A stretch of 64,000 bases of DNA from Paramecium octaurelia. Taxonomy: Eukaryota; Ciliophora; Oligohymenophorea; Peniculida; Parameciidae. The notes under the pieces are model-generated. The model was given only the letters and a program-made list of their open reading frames with translations, made no database searches and was not told the origin of the DNA. Within the stretch, counting starts at the first letter, position 1. Each line of letters opens with the position of its first letter. Positions 1 to 11,852 of this stretch are shown in pieces. The stretch spans positions 625,163 through 689,162 of the forward strand of contig CAJJDP010000006.1 in NCBI GenBank assembly GCA_905182995.1, read 5' to 3'. A program made the position numbers and the translations under genes.

Positions 1-270
1 AGTTCCCTATAGATTGCCTAGAGTATTCAATTATCAATACGACTTGTCTGTAAGTAAATCTGAGGCTCTGATTGGTTTCTAGGATTCCTAGTTGTTTTTT
101 AAATTTTGTTTAATCTTGGTAACCATTTGATAATTTGATTTCTAACCACTGCCAAGCAATAATCTACCTGATTAACCATGCAAAGTATGATTGCCTAAGA
201 TATTGGTTGAGTTATAATTAATACAATTTTCTTAATCAGTTCCCAAATTTTCTAATTGATTTGGTTTCAT
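1..270 (-). CDS. Unknown protein, 5' part only
   Basis: Minus-strand reading starts at an ATG whose complement is at 268-270 and stays open to the window edge once a 23-nt GT...TAG intron at 18-40 is removed. The N-terminus is polar and Asn/Gln-rich, with a Gly/Leu-rich patch (SGRLLLGSGQ) near residue 35. I recognise no domain. The rest of the gene lies outside the window, so no function can be given. Confidence 0.6.
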
Positions 271-320
271 ATTTTTGAAATAAAATGTATATATAAATAA
301 TATCAGTAGTAGTTGGTTAA

Positions 321-563
321 ATGGATTTTAAAGATATTTTGAAATAGTTGAGTGTTAAATTTTTAATTTATAAAATAGAGAGAATATTTAGAAAGTAAAG
401 GAAGGCCCCAAAAACATTAGTAAATTTGTTTTAGTATATCAAGTAAATTAATCAAAATATTTTTATGATTACCAATAGAAGTGTTGTAAAATTCTTCAAT
501 TTTATAAATAGTAAGAAGATTTTCAACATGATGTAATAAGTATCATAAATTTAATAGTATTGA
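321..563 (+). CDS. Possible small basic protein, 80 aa
   Basis: An ATG-to-TGA reading of 81 codons with TAA/TAG as Gln. It is lysine-rich (RKQRKAPKTLVN around residues 25-36). It starts only 50 bp from the divergent start of the previous gene. With TGA as the only stop, open readings of this size occur by chance in such AT-rich DNA, so it is listed only as a possibility. Confidence 0.25.
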
Positions 564-1728
564 TAATTTCATTACGCTTCAATGTAGTTTCCATCCAGCT
601 TGTAAATAAATTTCGACCACTTTTAACTCCAATACGTAAAACAAAAACATTTTTCAAAAAATTCTATCAAATTTTATATTCCCTATAATTAAATAACATC
701 TAATCTATATTCATAAATAAATAAAAATAAAAACAAAGGATTATCATACTCTTTTAATTCTATTGATTTTCGAAGATGCATGGTTAATTATATATTTAGC
801 ATTTGCACAAAGATTTTGACAGAATAAAATAAAATATTTTACAAGTGAAATTATATATTTTTGGATATTGATTATTACATATTGTATTCTAGTAAGATGA
901 TAGTTTAGTTCATAATAGTTTCATTTTTAGTGATAGGAATATAAATTTGAAAATACATACCATTTTCCCTTTCCATTTGATTCATATTTAATTAATAGTT
1001 TTTAATTTTTACATGCAATAATTGAATAGTTAAGATTATTTATTAAGGAGTTATCTTGATTTTCATATAATATTTCTATTATACATTTATTATTATGTAA
1101 GTTATTAAAATAAGTAATAAAAAATAAAATGATTAAATAATTTTACTTAATTGTCAAAAATAAAGTTTTCGCAATTTTAATTTGAAAGCATCTAAAAATA
1201 TTAACAGGAACTAAATAAAAAAATAGGACTGTACAATGTTGGATAAGTGATTAAAGCTATTTTAATATGTAATTTTAAATGATAGATTTTAAAGAATTCA
1301 TTACTATTTATACCTAGAAAGCTGTTTTAATTGAAGATCTGCTGTTTACTATATTTCTAAGTGTTCAATTAAAAGTTTTGAATGTTATTCATAAATCTTA
1401 ATGAACTGGATTTTAGTTAATATCTTTGTATTTTTGCTTAAGTTTTCATGATTAGATTTGAGATTTAATCAAAAATGTCTCTTTATTTTTAAATTATTTA
1501 GAATATTGTATCTATTGCACAATGCACAGGGTCTCCTTTAAATAAGTAGGATGATCTTAATAATATTTTATTTATTTATGTATATTTATGGTATGTTGTT
1601 ATTTAAAAATATTAATTTTTAAAGTCCAGAATGTAAGTGATTACTATTGTTATGTTTAATGACTCATTTGAAATTATTCGAAAACTTTCATTAATAAATT
1701 TAAGGTATTAGAATTAATTCAGAAGATT
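564..1728. other. AT-rich interval without a supported gene
   Basis: About 1.2 kb of very AT-rich sequence. Both strands were read with TGA as the only stop. Only short, low-complexity open stretches appear. No RNA gene or mobile element was recognised. Confidence 0.5.
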
Positions 1729-2151
1729 ATGAAAAAAGTTTACACAGTTCCAACACCAAGAGAGTAGAAACCAATAGTATCACAAAAGAGTTAATAGGAT
1801 ATTATGATGTAACATTCAAGTATTCATGTGTAGATAGAAAGGATAATTTGGTTATGTTCCGGATCAGGCTACAAAAAAAGAATAGGCTTCAAAGCCTTCT
1901 AGACCATATTTAATATTTAAACCATAGTTAGTGGAAGAGATAGATGAGAACAACATGAAAAAGTTGAAGTTATCTTTCCATAACTCTATAACTGACCTAT
2001 AAACTTTTGAAGAATTAGCTTAATTATAAAACCAAAGAGAATCCACTCCAAATTTGAACTAAACTCCTACGGAAAAGTCTAAGACTTTTGTCAGGTAGCT
2101 CTTCTTTATACTAATAATAGAAAGTCTATGAGACACTTAACTCAGCTATGA
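1729..2151 (+). CDS. Unknown 123-aa protein
   Basis: Three exons joined by a 25-nt intron (1809-1833) and a 26-nt intron (2096-2121). Both have GTA...TAG ends, and together they give exactly 124 codons including TGA. The product is polar, with a Pro/Lys-rich N-terminal half (TVPTPREQKPIV), a middle segment that could be a short helix (LVEEIDENNMKKLKLSF), and a basic tail. I do not recognise the family. The RPL13 gene follows 109 bp downstream on the same strand. Confidence 0.65.
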
Positions 2152-2171
2152 TGAAGATAAAAGTTATGAAA

Positions 2172-2188
2172 TTATATATATATATATA
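2172..2188. repeat. Short (TA)n microsatellite
   Basis: A run of about eight TA units in the spacer between the 123-aa protein gene and RPL13. It may simply reflect the AT-rich intergenic composition. Confidence 0.7.
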
Positions 2189-2260
2189 AATGAATTATTT
2201 AAGTCATTTGATATTGGTTTTTACATATCTACATTTTTTTTATTTAAAAAATTTACCTAT

Positions 2261-2935
2261 ATGAAGCATAATTAACAACTTCCTAATGCTCACATGAGAA
2301 AACATTGGACCCGATTTGTAAAGACATTTTATAATCAACCAGCAGCTAAAAGAAGAAGACAATTGAGAAGAAGAGCATAAGCTTTATGTATGTGTCTATA
2401 CCCTAATAATAGCTGCATCTCCAAGACCAGTTGAGCTTCTTCGTCCAGTTGTGAGAGGTTAAACTATAAAGTATAACAATGTGTAAAAACTTGGTCGAGG
2501 ATTCTCCTTGATTGAATTAAAGGAGGCAGGACTCAATGGAGCATTTGCAAGAACAGTTGGAATTGCTGTTGATCACAGAAGAAGAAATTTGAACTAAGAA
2601 GAGTTGAATAATAATGTTAAGAGATTAAAGGCATATCTCTAAAAATTGGTCCTTTATCCAAGAGTTGCAGGAAAACCAAAGAATGGAGTTGTTAAGGATT
2701 CTACAAATGAAGTTGCTGCTCACCCTGTAGCTTAAAACACCAATCCAGAGGTAAGATTTCTGCTCTATTAAAGGTCATCACATTCTAAAGAACACCAAAA
2801 AGAGAGAAGGCTACTGTTATATCTAAAGAATTAAGAGCAAAGAATGTATACAGAAGATTAAGATAAGAATGGTATAATGCTAAATTTGTTGGTGTTAAAG
2901 AAAAGAGAAAGTAGGCAAAGGAAACAAAAAAATGA
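2261..2935 (+). CDS. RPL13: 60S ribosomal protein L13 (eL13)
   Basis: Structural protein of the large cytosolic ribosomal subunit. The 208-aa product carries the family N-terminus ([20 protein letters not shown]), the [16 protein letters not shown] block, the [14 protein letters not shown] segment, the [10 protein letters not shown] motif and a very basic C-terminus, in the expected order and at the usual length. Two introns, 2388-2412 (25 nt) and 2751-2773 (23 nt), give a whole number of codons. The start ATG is the one that gives the conserved N-terminus. It is a strong anchor for the genetic code because Gln positions use TAA, TAG and CAA/CAG. Confidence 0.96.
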
Positions 2936-3253
2936 TACATATAGTATAATACAACATATATATATAGTAAACTGGGAATTATTAAAATAATAACATTTTT
3001 GCATTCTCTTTTTCTATCCATTCATATTTCGTGAAGATTCACTAATAATATTCTTATTTGACTTGGAATTTAATGAAGATTATAAATATTATCTAAGCTG
3101 TTGTTTAAAATGCTAAGGAATTGATTTAATTATGCACTCAAATCAAAATGATAAATATTCACCACGCATTTCTATAGAATTTAACATAAAATACTAAAAA
3201 GTATTATAAATACAATACAATTAAATTATTAACTTATAAAAAAGCTAAGGATT

Positions 3254-5300
3254 ATGTCAATGAAAAAGTAATTCACAGGTGGTAAAACATCGAGATCAAA
3301 TAGCAAACAATCTACTGGCAATCCAATGTCAGTAAGAAAACGATTTTCCTCTTTATGTTCACCGTAATTTATGTGATTTTAAATGGTGAATAGGCCCAAC
3401 AACTAGAACCAAACTCCTTGCGTGTTTTGTCAAAAGTTCAAAGACTGCAAAGAAGAATCCTATGCTCCACTTTTAAACAAAGCATTATTCGCTAAATATT
3501 CGTCATCCTAAAACTATTATTATTCAAAGGACATCAACGATATCATAGAGGAGGAGTCAACGCCCGCAGTTGTATTTTATAGGGATTTGGAAAGTATGAT
3601 CGAAGAGGAGGAGTATTTGAAAAGGTAAGAATGATACAATAAGTTTAGATCTTATGTAAAAAAAGAGGCATAATAAAAAGTCAAGGCATTGCAGGAATAC
3701 TACAAATATCACAAAGACATCCCTCGCTTGTTTATGCAAAATGTTTATCTGACCATAAATAAGTTCCACGAAAAGAAGAGGAGATTGGAATATGCAAACA
3801 TTAAGAGAAAATTGAACATTCTAGATGAGGACGTTGTAATACAATCACTAAATCTAGTAACCATCCAAAAAGAAAGAGAAGAAGAAATAAAAGCATAGTG
3901 ATGAAGATCTAACTATAGGATAGTTGAAATATCTATTGAAAGACTTAAAATTGGACACTAACTCTTATCTCCAAAAAAAGGTAGACATCTCTTGTAGTGT
4001 CTAATTGAGAGAATTCATATAGTAAGTTGGCTAAAAATATGATTGTCTTGGATAAATATCAGGATTATTGTCTATTGATTAAAGCAACAGTTTTCTCTTA
4101 AGATCATAGGATCTCTCAACAATAACTAAAAATCTAAAATCTAATTACATTACTAATCTTAAACCAAAGGTTAATAAAAGCTCTCAATTACAGAATTTTG
4201 ATTCAAAAACTACTCATCAAGTCAGCTGTTAAGGTAGTAATGATAAAATCAATATGAATCGATTGCAGTTCAATTAAGGCGAGGTCTCTTCTTTAAAAGC
4301 TGAGAATTCCATTAAGGCTGGGGAATCGACCAAAAGATCAAATTAAGAATAATCTCCTTTGAGAAGTACATAATAATCGTAATTAATGCAAAAAGTGTAC
4401 TCCCAAATTGAAGGTTTTGCAAACTTTGTTCAATAATAGTAAACTATGTAGAAACAATAAAAAGCTAATAACTGCTAGAAATCGAATTCTCAACGAAAAG
4501 TGAGTGGCAATTTCAATGCAACAGAATGTTAATTCAGATTACCAAGTAGATAAAATTCAAACTAAAAGTAGTCAGCTGATTTGTTATCTTATTAAGTGAA
4601 TTTCTTGTAATTATTATTGATAATCCATTAATAGAAGAACCAGAGTTGCCTCATAACTTTAAAAATACGAAGATGATATTAAAAGTATTATAAATATATT
4701 AATTAGGTAAACAACCTTTGGCCACTGATAGAGTCTAGAGACAGAGTGTATATAATACTGGAGAATAGACTTTACAGAAAACAACATCTAAAAACATGTA
4801 TTATTTAATATACACATTTATGTAGATAAAAATTACCACAAAAATTCACATAGTATGCTCTATCTACTTTAAAAGGATTGCAAGTCAAGAATTCTGATTA
4901 AAAAAAGAAATCCACTTTAATTTCAAATAATAATCTGTAGGCTCCCATTCTTAATGCCTAATTGATGCACTACAGGACAAAATCTTAAGATGCTATAGGA
5001 AATTACAAGGGGTCTCCTCCAAAATAGACATAAAAACACGAAAATTCTAAGGATCCGTTAAGGATTACAAATAATATTTGTGTGCAAGGTTCAACCAAAA
5101 AGGGAGGCGGTGTGTACAATATCAACTAGAATAATATAGTTAATATTTATATTGAAGATCTAAAATCATCAACCAAGTTAAAATAAGGAGGAGGCTCATA
5201 AACTGCTCGAATCAACAGTCCCTTAAAAAGTAATCCTAAATTCGAAGTCTATCATACGTAAAGATCCAATTTGAGTCCTGTAAGCAAAAAAATGGCTTGA
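3254..5300 (+). CDS. Unknown 630-aa protein, Ser/Asn-rich
   Basis: A seven-exon model: introns of 30, 24, 22, 28, 22 and 28 nt begin near 3372, 3625, 3836, 4591, 4684 and 4799. It gives exactly 631 codons. The N-terminal third has a Cys pair (PCVFCQKFKDCKE), an acidic patch (IEEEEYL) and a charged helical region (YYKYHKDIPRLF onward). The rest is low-complexity, rich in Ser, Asn, Gln and Lys, as in many ciliate basal-body or signalling scaffolds. I recognise no catalytic domain. It converges on NDUFS1, with 35 bp between stops. Confidence 0.75.
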
Positions 5301-5335
5301 TATATATTATTGCTATTAATTTTATGGATATTATA

Positions 5336-7628
5336 TCATAATTATTTAAATGTGCTAAATTTATGAGGATTAAATGCCGTAGAGCATTTAGCCATAGTAA
5401 CTGATTATCTAGAAATAGCATCAGTCATATAGAAGTTCTAATTATAAATGTTATAATTTACATCAATTAGATCCCTGAAAGGAGTGGCTGAAATGGTTTG
5501 TTTGGATGACTCAGGCTTTAAAGCAACCTGTCCCAAAACACTAGGCTCAATGTAGTCATATTTCAATAGATGGGGAGCCAATTCAGCGATTCTATATCTG
5601 ACCTATTTAAATATATATAGGAAAGACTTACTTCCTCTAAACTATCGTAAGGCAAGGCACAACCACACTCCTCGGATAGAGCTCTCAAGATTTCCCAATC
5701 TGATTTTGCTCCTGATGGGGGGAGTGCTACCAATTTGGTGGTTTAGACTCTTCCTTCAGTTGAAACCTTGTTTAATACATAATATGGATTACATATGTGC
5801 CATTCTTTTCAGTATAAGTTGCTCCTGGTAATATGAGATCAGCATAATAAGCTCCTTCATCTCCGTGACTACCTATGTAAATGACAAAAGCGTCTTTAGG
5901 AATATCTTAAGCATTCAAATTATTATCAACTCCCAATAGAATAACAACTTTTGGTGGTACACTACTTCTCCTAGCTGTGATACCTAATTCAAGAGCATTA
6001 ATTCTTCCAACATCTTTATGTAATAGGTTGAATCCATTCCATCCTTATTGTGCATTGATTACTGGTGAATTTTATGCAATCTTTTTTAATGCATTGTGAA
6101 TGGCATTTCCATCAACTCTTTCTAAGACACCTGCTCCTGTTAAAATCATAGGCAATTTAGCAGATTTGAGTCTGGCAGCAAATGGATGAGTACCATTAGC
6201 AATTTCATCAAGAATTGAAGCATTATTTCCGAGATGGACATAATTATATGTTAAATCATTTGCTGGTCCTATTAAAAATACCTTTAAGTTGTTTTTTCTA
6301 GTAGCCCTTAAGATTCTTGAATTCAACAATGGGGATTCAATTTTTGGATTTGTACCAACTAATAAAAGAACATCAGCCTCTTCAATTCCTGTGATTCTAG
6401 AGTTGAATAAATAATTGGCTCTAAAGTCTGCATCCAATTAGGGGACACCAGTTCCTCTAATTTCAAAATTGTCGCTATCAAATCTATTCAATAAATCCTT
6501 CAAAGCAACTATTGATTCACAATCAGCAAATTCTCCAATAACTCCAACAATTTCTTCTCCTTTAACAGATTACAACTTTTTAGCTGCTTATTAAATGGCA
6601 TCTGGCCAATATAAATCTGCAAAATTGCCTTGAGCATCCCTTGCCAATGGTAGTGTTAATCTTTATTTTTTCAATCCATCAAAGGCTTATCTTGATTTAT
6701 CATTTAACCATTCTTCATTGACTTCCTCATGAATTCTTGGTAAAACTCTCATAATTTCAGCTCCTCTGGTGTCAATTTGAATAAGTGGTATAATAGTATC
6801 AAAAACATCAACAGAATCATATGATTTTAATTCCCAAGGTCTGGATGTGAATGCATATGGTCCATTGGTTAAAGCACCAACTGGACAGATGTCAGCAAGA
6901 TTTCCTTGTAATTCACTAGTGATCATTTTGTCAATGTATGTACCAATTTCAGTATTCCTTCCTCTTCCACTAGTTCCTAATTCAGTTACACCAGCATATT
7001 CATCTGAAAATCTTATACATCTTGTGCAATGAATGCATCTGTTCATACTAGTGGCTACAAGAGGACCAAAATTCTTATCCTCTACAGCTCTCTTGTATTC
7101 GTTATGTCTGCTATCTCCATAACTAGATATTGAATATTAAGAAGATACCCATATTGCTCTGAAATATCTTGTAAATCACATTCTCCTCCTTGATCGCAGA
7201 TGGGACAATCTAATGGGTGATTTGCTAACATGAATTCCATAACACCTCCTCTTGCTATTCTAGTCTTTTCACTTTTTGTGAGGATTCTCATTCCAGGTGC
7301 TACTTATGCTGCACAAGCTGCCACCTTTTAGAATATTCATTTAATTATACAGGTTTTGGTGACTTTTCAACTTCGACTAGACACATTCTACAATTTCCTG
7401 CTACTGCTAATCTTTCATGATAACAGAATCTGGGGATAATCACACCTGCTGAATAACATGCTTAAAATATTGTTGCTGATGGATCAACCTATAAAGGATC
7501 AAAACATATAGTTCTACTTTGTGGGGAACGTCATCTATGAATATTTCTATGAGATTCTATTGTGTTGAGAAAGCTTAGAATTATTTCTTGAATAATTGTT
7601 ATCCTTTCTTCAATGAGAATCTAATCAT
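5336..7628 (-). CDS. NDUFS1: Complex I 75-kDa iron-sulfur subunit (NDUFS1)
   Basis: Nuclear-encoded NADH:ubiquinone oxidoreductase subunit of the mitochondrial matrix arm; it passes electrons through Fe-S clusters. After a presumed mitochondrial targeting peptide (basic, Phe/Gln-rich, residues 1 to about 25) comes the 2Fe-2S ferredoxin fold ([19 protein letters not shown]), then the [15 protein letters not shown] cluster motif, the [12 protein letters not shown] and DICPVGAL 4Fe-4S motifs, and the molybdopterin-oxidoreductase-like domain. It ends in the typical [18 protein letters not shown]. Six introns of 24-29 nt give exactly 711 codons (710 aa, normal length). Its start lies 108 bp from the divergent NAC-alpha start. 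Confidence 0.96.
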
Positions 7629-7736
7629 TTTTATTTATATATCAGATATATTGAAATCTATACTATTGTGAATTTGTGCTCATTTGAAATATTTAATCAA
7701 GATTGAAAAATTTAAATTACGTAATAATAATAATAA

Positions 7737-8338
7737 ATGGCTTAAGAGAAGGAGATCGAGATAAAGGAAGAAAAAGAATAAACTTAAGAACATCACCATG
7801 ATCATGATCACGATCACGATCATGAACATTCAGATTCTGATGATGGTCATAATCAAAAAGGAGGAGATGACAAAGACAAGAAAGCCAATAGAGGAGAGAA
7901 GAAATTCAAAAAGGCTATGCTTAAATTAGGAATGAAGCCAGTTGCTGGAATTAACAGAGTCACAATCAAAAGAGGAAAATAATTCCTTCTCTATATTGAC
8001 AACCCAGAAGTCTTAAAATCTGCCAATGTTGAAAATTCTTACATTGTAATTGGTGAAGCCAAAGTACATGATCCAACTGGTTAAATTGGCAAAAAAGAAG
8101 CTGAAAACTTGGCATAATAAGTGTAATATTCAAAATATATCCTATCAGTCCCAAACAAGAAGAAAACAAGGAACCAAAACCAGTCGAAAGCACAGAATAA
8201 GCAAGTGATGAAGGCATTCCAGCTGAATCCATCAAAATGGTCATGGAACACTGTAAATGTGATAGAAGTAAAGCTGTTGAAGCACTCAGAAAATCAGATA
8301 ATGATACAGTACAAGCAATTCTCGCCTTAACTGGATGA
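7737..8338 (+). CDS. NACA: Nascent polypeptide-associated complex subunit alpha
   Basis: Ribosome-exit-site chaperone subunit. The 191-aa product has the NAC domain (KAMLKLGMKPVAGINRVTIK, then FLLYIDNPEVLKS and YIVIGEAKVHD) and a C-terminal UBA domain (MVMEHCKCDRSKAVEALRKS...DTVQAILALTG). One 26-nt intron at about 8122-8147 gives a whole number of codons. The acidic N-terminal extension contains an unusual alternating His/Asp run (HHHDHDHDHDHEH, about residues 19-31), which looks capable of metal binding, but this is inference only. Confidence 0.95.
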
Positions 8339-8379
8339 TGATTCATTATTGTTTAAGTATAATAAATAAACATGTAATT

Positions 8380-9535
8380 TCATACATTAATTATTCTGCA
8401 ATATTTATACTAAGAAAATTTAGTATATAGTGAGTTAAATATGCTCTATCTCGTTTGAAATTCTAACTAACATTGTTAAAGAACTTTAACACTTTGATGT
8501 AATTTATTCTCATCACAATTACTTATGATTTATAATTCTTAAGGCCATATAGGATGGTATTTCTTTTATTTACGAATTAACCAGAATGCAGCCGCTGCTA
8601 TTTAACTACTGGTGTGAGTCTAAGGTTGTAATAATAGGTAAAGTTCAATTAATAATTGGCAGTAAAAAAAATGCTTCAAATTTAAAGGGCAGATATTTTA
8701 GTATCTTGTCAAAAAATATAATATTGTTGGAGTTGTGAGGTTAAAGTTAAGCTGCTTTAAAATTAGTGATTCAGTGTGTATAATCTATTCTTTAGTATAT
8801 GTTTTATCTGTGATATATGCTAAATCTTTTGCCAATAATTAATGAACCTCCTCCAATTTACTCGCTATAAATAATGCTGAAACTCCAATTAGTTATAATA
8901 TATTCTTAGAAACTGGAGTTGTCAACATGTATCTATCAAGCAAGTTTATTGTTAAATACAAGGTCTCCTATTTCAATCTGAATTTTACAGAAATGTCTAT
9001 TATCCATTCTACCAAAATAGTTCTCATTTTTTGAGTTACTTAAGGTTAATGATGAAAGTATTATTAAACACTCTATTAGCATGATAATTCTATAGATTTC
9101 AAATATTCTTAGATATCGTAGGCATAAACACTACAATACTAAGGTTTACTTGAATATACCATGTCAATATTTTCAATAAATTGCTTATTCTATTCGTCTA
9201 TTAATAATTATTTCACATCACAAAATCTCACAGTTTATATTGTTTGATTTCTGCTTGAACATCTAGAGGATTTCTATCGATGAGTGACTGAATCTCCACT
9301 ACTATGTTAACTACTTGTTCTTTTCTTTATTGACACTTAGTACCAAACATTATTGTTATTGATGTCTCTTTAAGATCTATGTCTCATTGAAGTATTAGTC
9401 GATTCCGCTTTCTTTTTCAATTGTGACAAGTTTAATCTCGTCTAAGGTCTATAATAAAGATTAGTCAACTCTTATCCGAACCTTCTGGAAGGAAAGTGCT
9501 AAATTAACTAAAATATATACGTTAAATAGTTCCAT
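8380..9535 (-). CDS. Mitotic-type cyclin (A/B-like)
   Basis: Regulatory partner of a cyclin-dependent kinase. After a polar N-terminal 120 residues comes the cyclin box: MRTILVEWIIDISVKFRL, LYLTINLLDRYM, then LIGVSALFIASKLEEVH with the conserved lysine and glutamate used for CDK contact, and a second cyclin fold (LTTPTILYFLTRY). One 22-nt intron just after codon 5 makes 378 codons (377 aa). The N-terminus contains RxxL-like sequences, but I do not see a confident destruction box. Only 51 bp separate its start from the divergent Pex14/LRR gene, so the two must share promoter space. Confidence 0.93.
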
Positions 9536-9586
9536 TTTACTGTTAATAATAAAAATTATGTGATTATCATAATTATTTATAATTAA

Positions 9587-10475
9587 ATGTCTAAATAAAC
9601 TAAATAGGACAAAGAGAAGGATGAGAAAGATAAAAGGATAGCAGTCGCCATCAACTTCATAAATACACCAAATCTACAAAATGTACCTAGATCAGAATTA
9701 GAAAAATTTCTTAAGAAAAAAGGTAAAATCCATTTCCAAATTAGGCTTGAGTGATTCAGAAATTACAGAGGCTTTTGATAAGGCTAAACAATAAAAGGAG
9801 GAACTTAAGGCAAAGGAAGACGAGAAAGAAAAAGATTTAGTTGCTAAATTACAACAATACGGGGGAATTCCATAATAAAATCAGGCATCAGAAAAATTCA
9901 TCAATCCTTAAGAATTAAAAGACATTGTTGACAAAGCAAAAATATCAAATTTGATATCAATAAGAAATAGAGGAGTCACTACTATTTATGAATAGATTCT
10001 GAGTTTAAATAACCTATAAATTCTGATTATTTCGAATAACAAAATTTAAATAATACCATAAAGCATTAAAAACCTAACTAACCTAAAAGTATTTCATGCA
10101 TCATGCTGCAATTTACAAGATCATAATATTGAAAATGAATTCTTTGAACTAACATCTTTGCAAGAATTAAATATGGCTAAGAATTAATTATCAAATATTG
10201 ATAGATTTACATCTTTAACTGAGTTAGTTTTGTTAGATTTATCAAACAATGAAATATTCAGAATCCCATAAAATGTAGATAAGCTACAAAAGCTAAAATT
10301 GTTAAGTTTAAGAGACAATCATTTGACATCTCTCCCAGTGCAATTAAAATAATTAAATTCCCTAAAAAAGTTATATTTAGATCAAAATGCTCTTGAAGAT
10401 CCACACAGAGTGCTTAAATAAAATAATCCTGAACCAATATTCTAATAAGGAATATTTGAAGAATAAAATTAATGA
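9587..10475 (+). CDS. Pex14-N-like domain fused to leucine-rich repeats
   Basis: The 288-aa product starts with a charged tail, then about residues 18-56 (RIAVAINFINTPNLQNVP; FLKKKGLSDSEITEAF) match the pattern of the peroxin-14 N-terminal helical domain. In that family this domain binds the WxxxF/Y motifs of the PTS1 receptor Pex5. A charged helix (residues about 57-90) follows, then LRRs from about 105 to 265 (LQILIISNNKIQIIPQSI, LQELNMAKNQLSNI, LVLLDLSNNEIFRIPQ, LKLLSLRDNHLTSLP, LKKLYLDQNAL). One 22-nt intron inside the Pex14-like part gives 289 codons. No membrane segment is seen, unlike canonical Pex14. Role unknown; peroxisomal docking is only a hypothesis. Confidence 0.85.
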
Positions 10476-11852
10476 TGATTTTACATAAATAAATAACCTT
10501 GTTCATTACAAATAATTTAATTAAAATGGCTTTCAAAGTACAATCATCCTTATTATGAACTAAATTAACTTTTGCATTGTTTCTTAATCTATTTATTGTT
10601 TGTTAGTCATTTACTAGCTCTTTCTTTTCTGACTTAAACAATCTCAAATGATAATTCTTAATATTTTAACATCTATTTTAGTATTCTCTTGGTAATAATT
10701 AATTAAGTCCTACTTTATACTCAAAATTGAAGTCTATTCTTTTATTTTTTATGAAAGATTTCCAAAATACAGATATTTAAATCCAACTTAATTATATTAA
10801 TAATTATGGAAATCCAATTATTTAGTCTAATGCAAACCTTTTTTTTCTGTGATTTAAAATAATCTGAATAGTTTATTTATTGAGAAATATTAGATCTAAT
10901 CATAGATTTGACATCTATTTTCAGCATTAAAATTTCAGTAACTTAAAAAAGACATGATTCAACCTATCATATTTTTTAACTTTTTTTTTTTCAGCTGTAA
11001 TTAAATTATTCTAATTTTTTTAAATAAGATTATTCATTACTATGTAAGAACATTAGAATTACAACCTAATGATTACAATGAATTTCATTACTTTATTAAA
11101 ATTAATATTTGGTTTGATCCCTTAATTACTGAAAGGTGTTATTTTTGAAAGAATGAATGTTATAGCTTTGATATTAATTAATTTGCATCAAAAAGAAAAT
11201 TTATAGGTTAGTTTAGCTCAATTGGCCTTTGAACGATGAAAACGATGAGTGTTCATAAAAAACAAAACTATGAATCTTACTATCGCAGTCAATTTATAAG
11301 AATTTATTAATTTTAATAGAGAAACTACTTTTTCCATATTGAGAAATAATAAATATTTAAAAATGTACTTAACTAATTGAAATTTTGTCACCTTTTTATC
11401 ACAGTTAAATTCCTTTTTTGAAATTTCAAATTTTCAGTTTTCTCATTGTTTGGAAACGATAATTCTGAATGAAAGTTAATTTATCGTTTAAAGCATTTAT
11501 AAAATGAATTATAATGATTATCCCACATTTGAAATTAAAAATAGAGATTATTTATAATAACCTCCTTAAAATAAAATCGCAAAAATGGATTTAGATTTAA
11601 TTTAGTTCTTCTATGTTTTTTAACTCAAAAAGGAAACATATATTTATCTATTTAAGGTTTATTTAACTTTATTTTAAGAATTTTAGATTTTGATAAATTA
11701 ATTATGTGTTATTTATTACTTTTCACCTTATTGAGTTTAGATATATAAATTTTATTTAATCTGAAAATGAGGAGAATCTTTAATGATTATGAACTCTAGA
11801 GTATTTAATTAAGATTAATGACTATTACTAGTATTTATAAATATAAAATTAA
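10476..11852. other. Long AT-rich interval, no gene seen
   Basis: About 1.4 kb, longer than the usual spacing in this window. Both strands hold only short open stretches, mostly Ile/Asn/Phe-rich. A segment near 11208-11250 contains a D-arm-like string but no matching T-arm, so it is not called as a tRNA. No conserved coding signal was found. Confidence 0.5.

Noticed and set aside
1-300. Subtelomeric position suggested by the large surface protein gene
   Set aside because: No G4T2/G3T3-type telomere repeat is present at either end of the window, so a chromosome end cannot be claimed.
11200-11290. tRNA-like or box C/D-like string
   Set aside because: A D-arm-like stretch exists, but there is no T-arm consensus, no paired acceptor stem, and no matching box D; nothing supports an RNA gene.
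10476-11852. Relic of an excised or retained internal eliminated sequence or transposon
   Set aside because: No TA-flanked terminal inverted repeat or transposase-like reading was seen; the interval is simply AT-rich.
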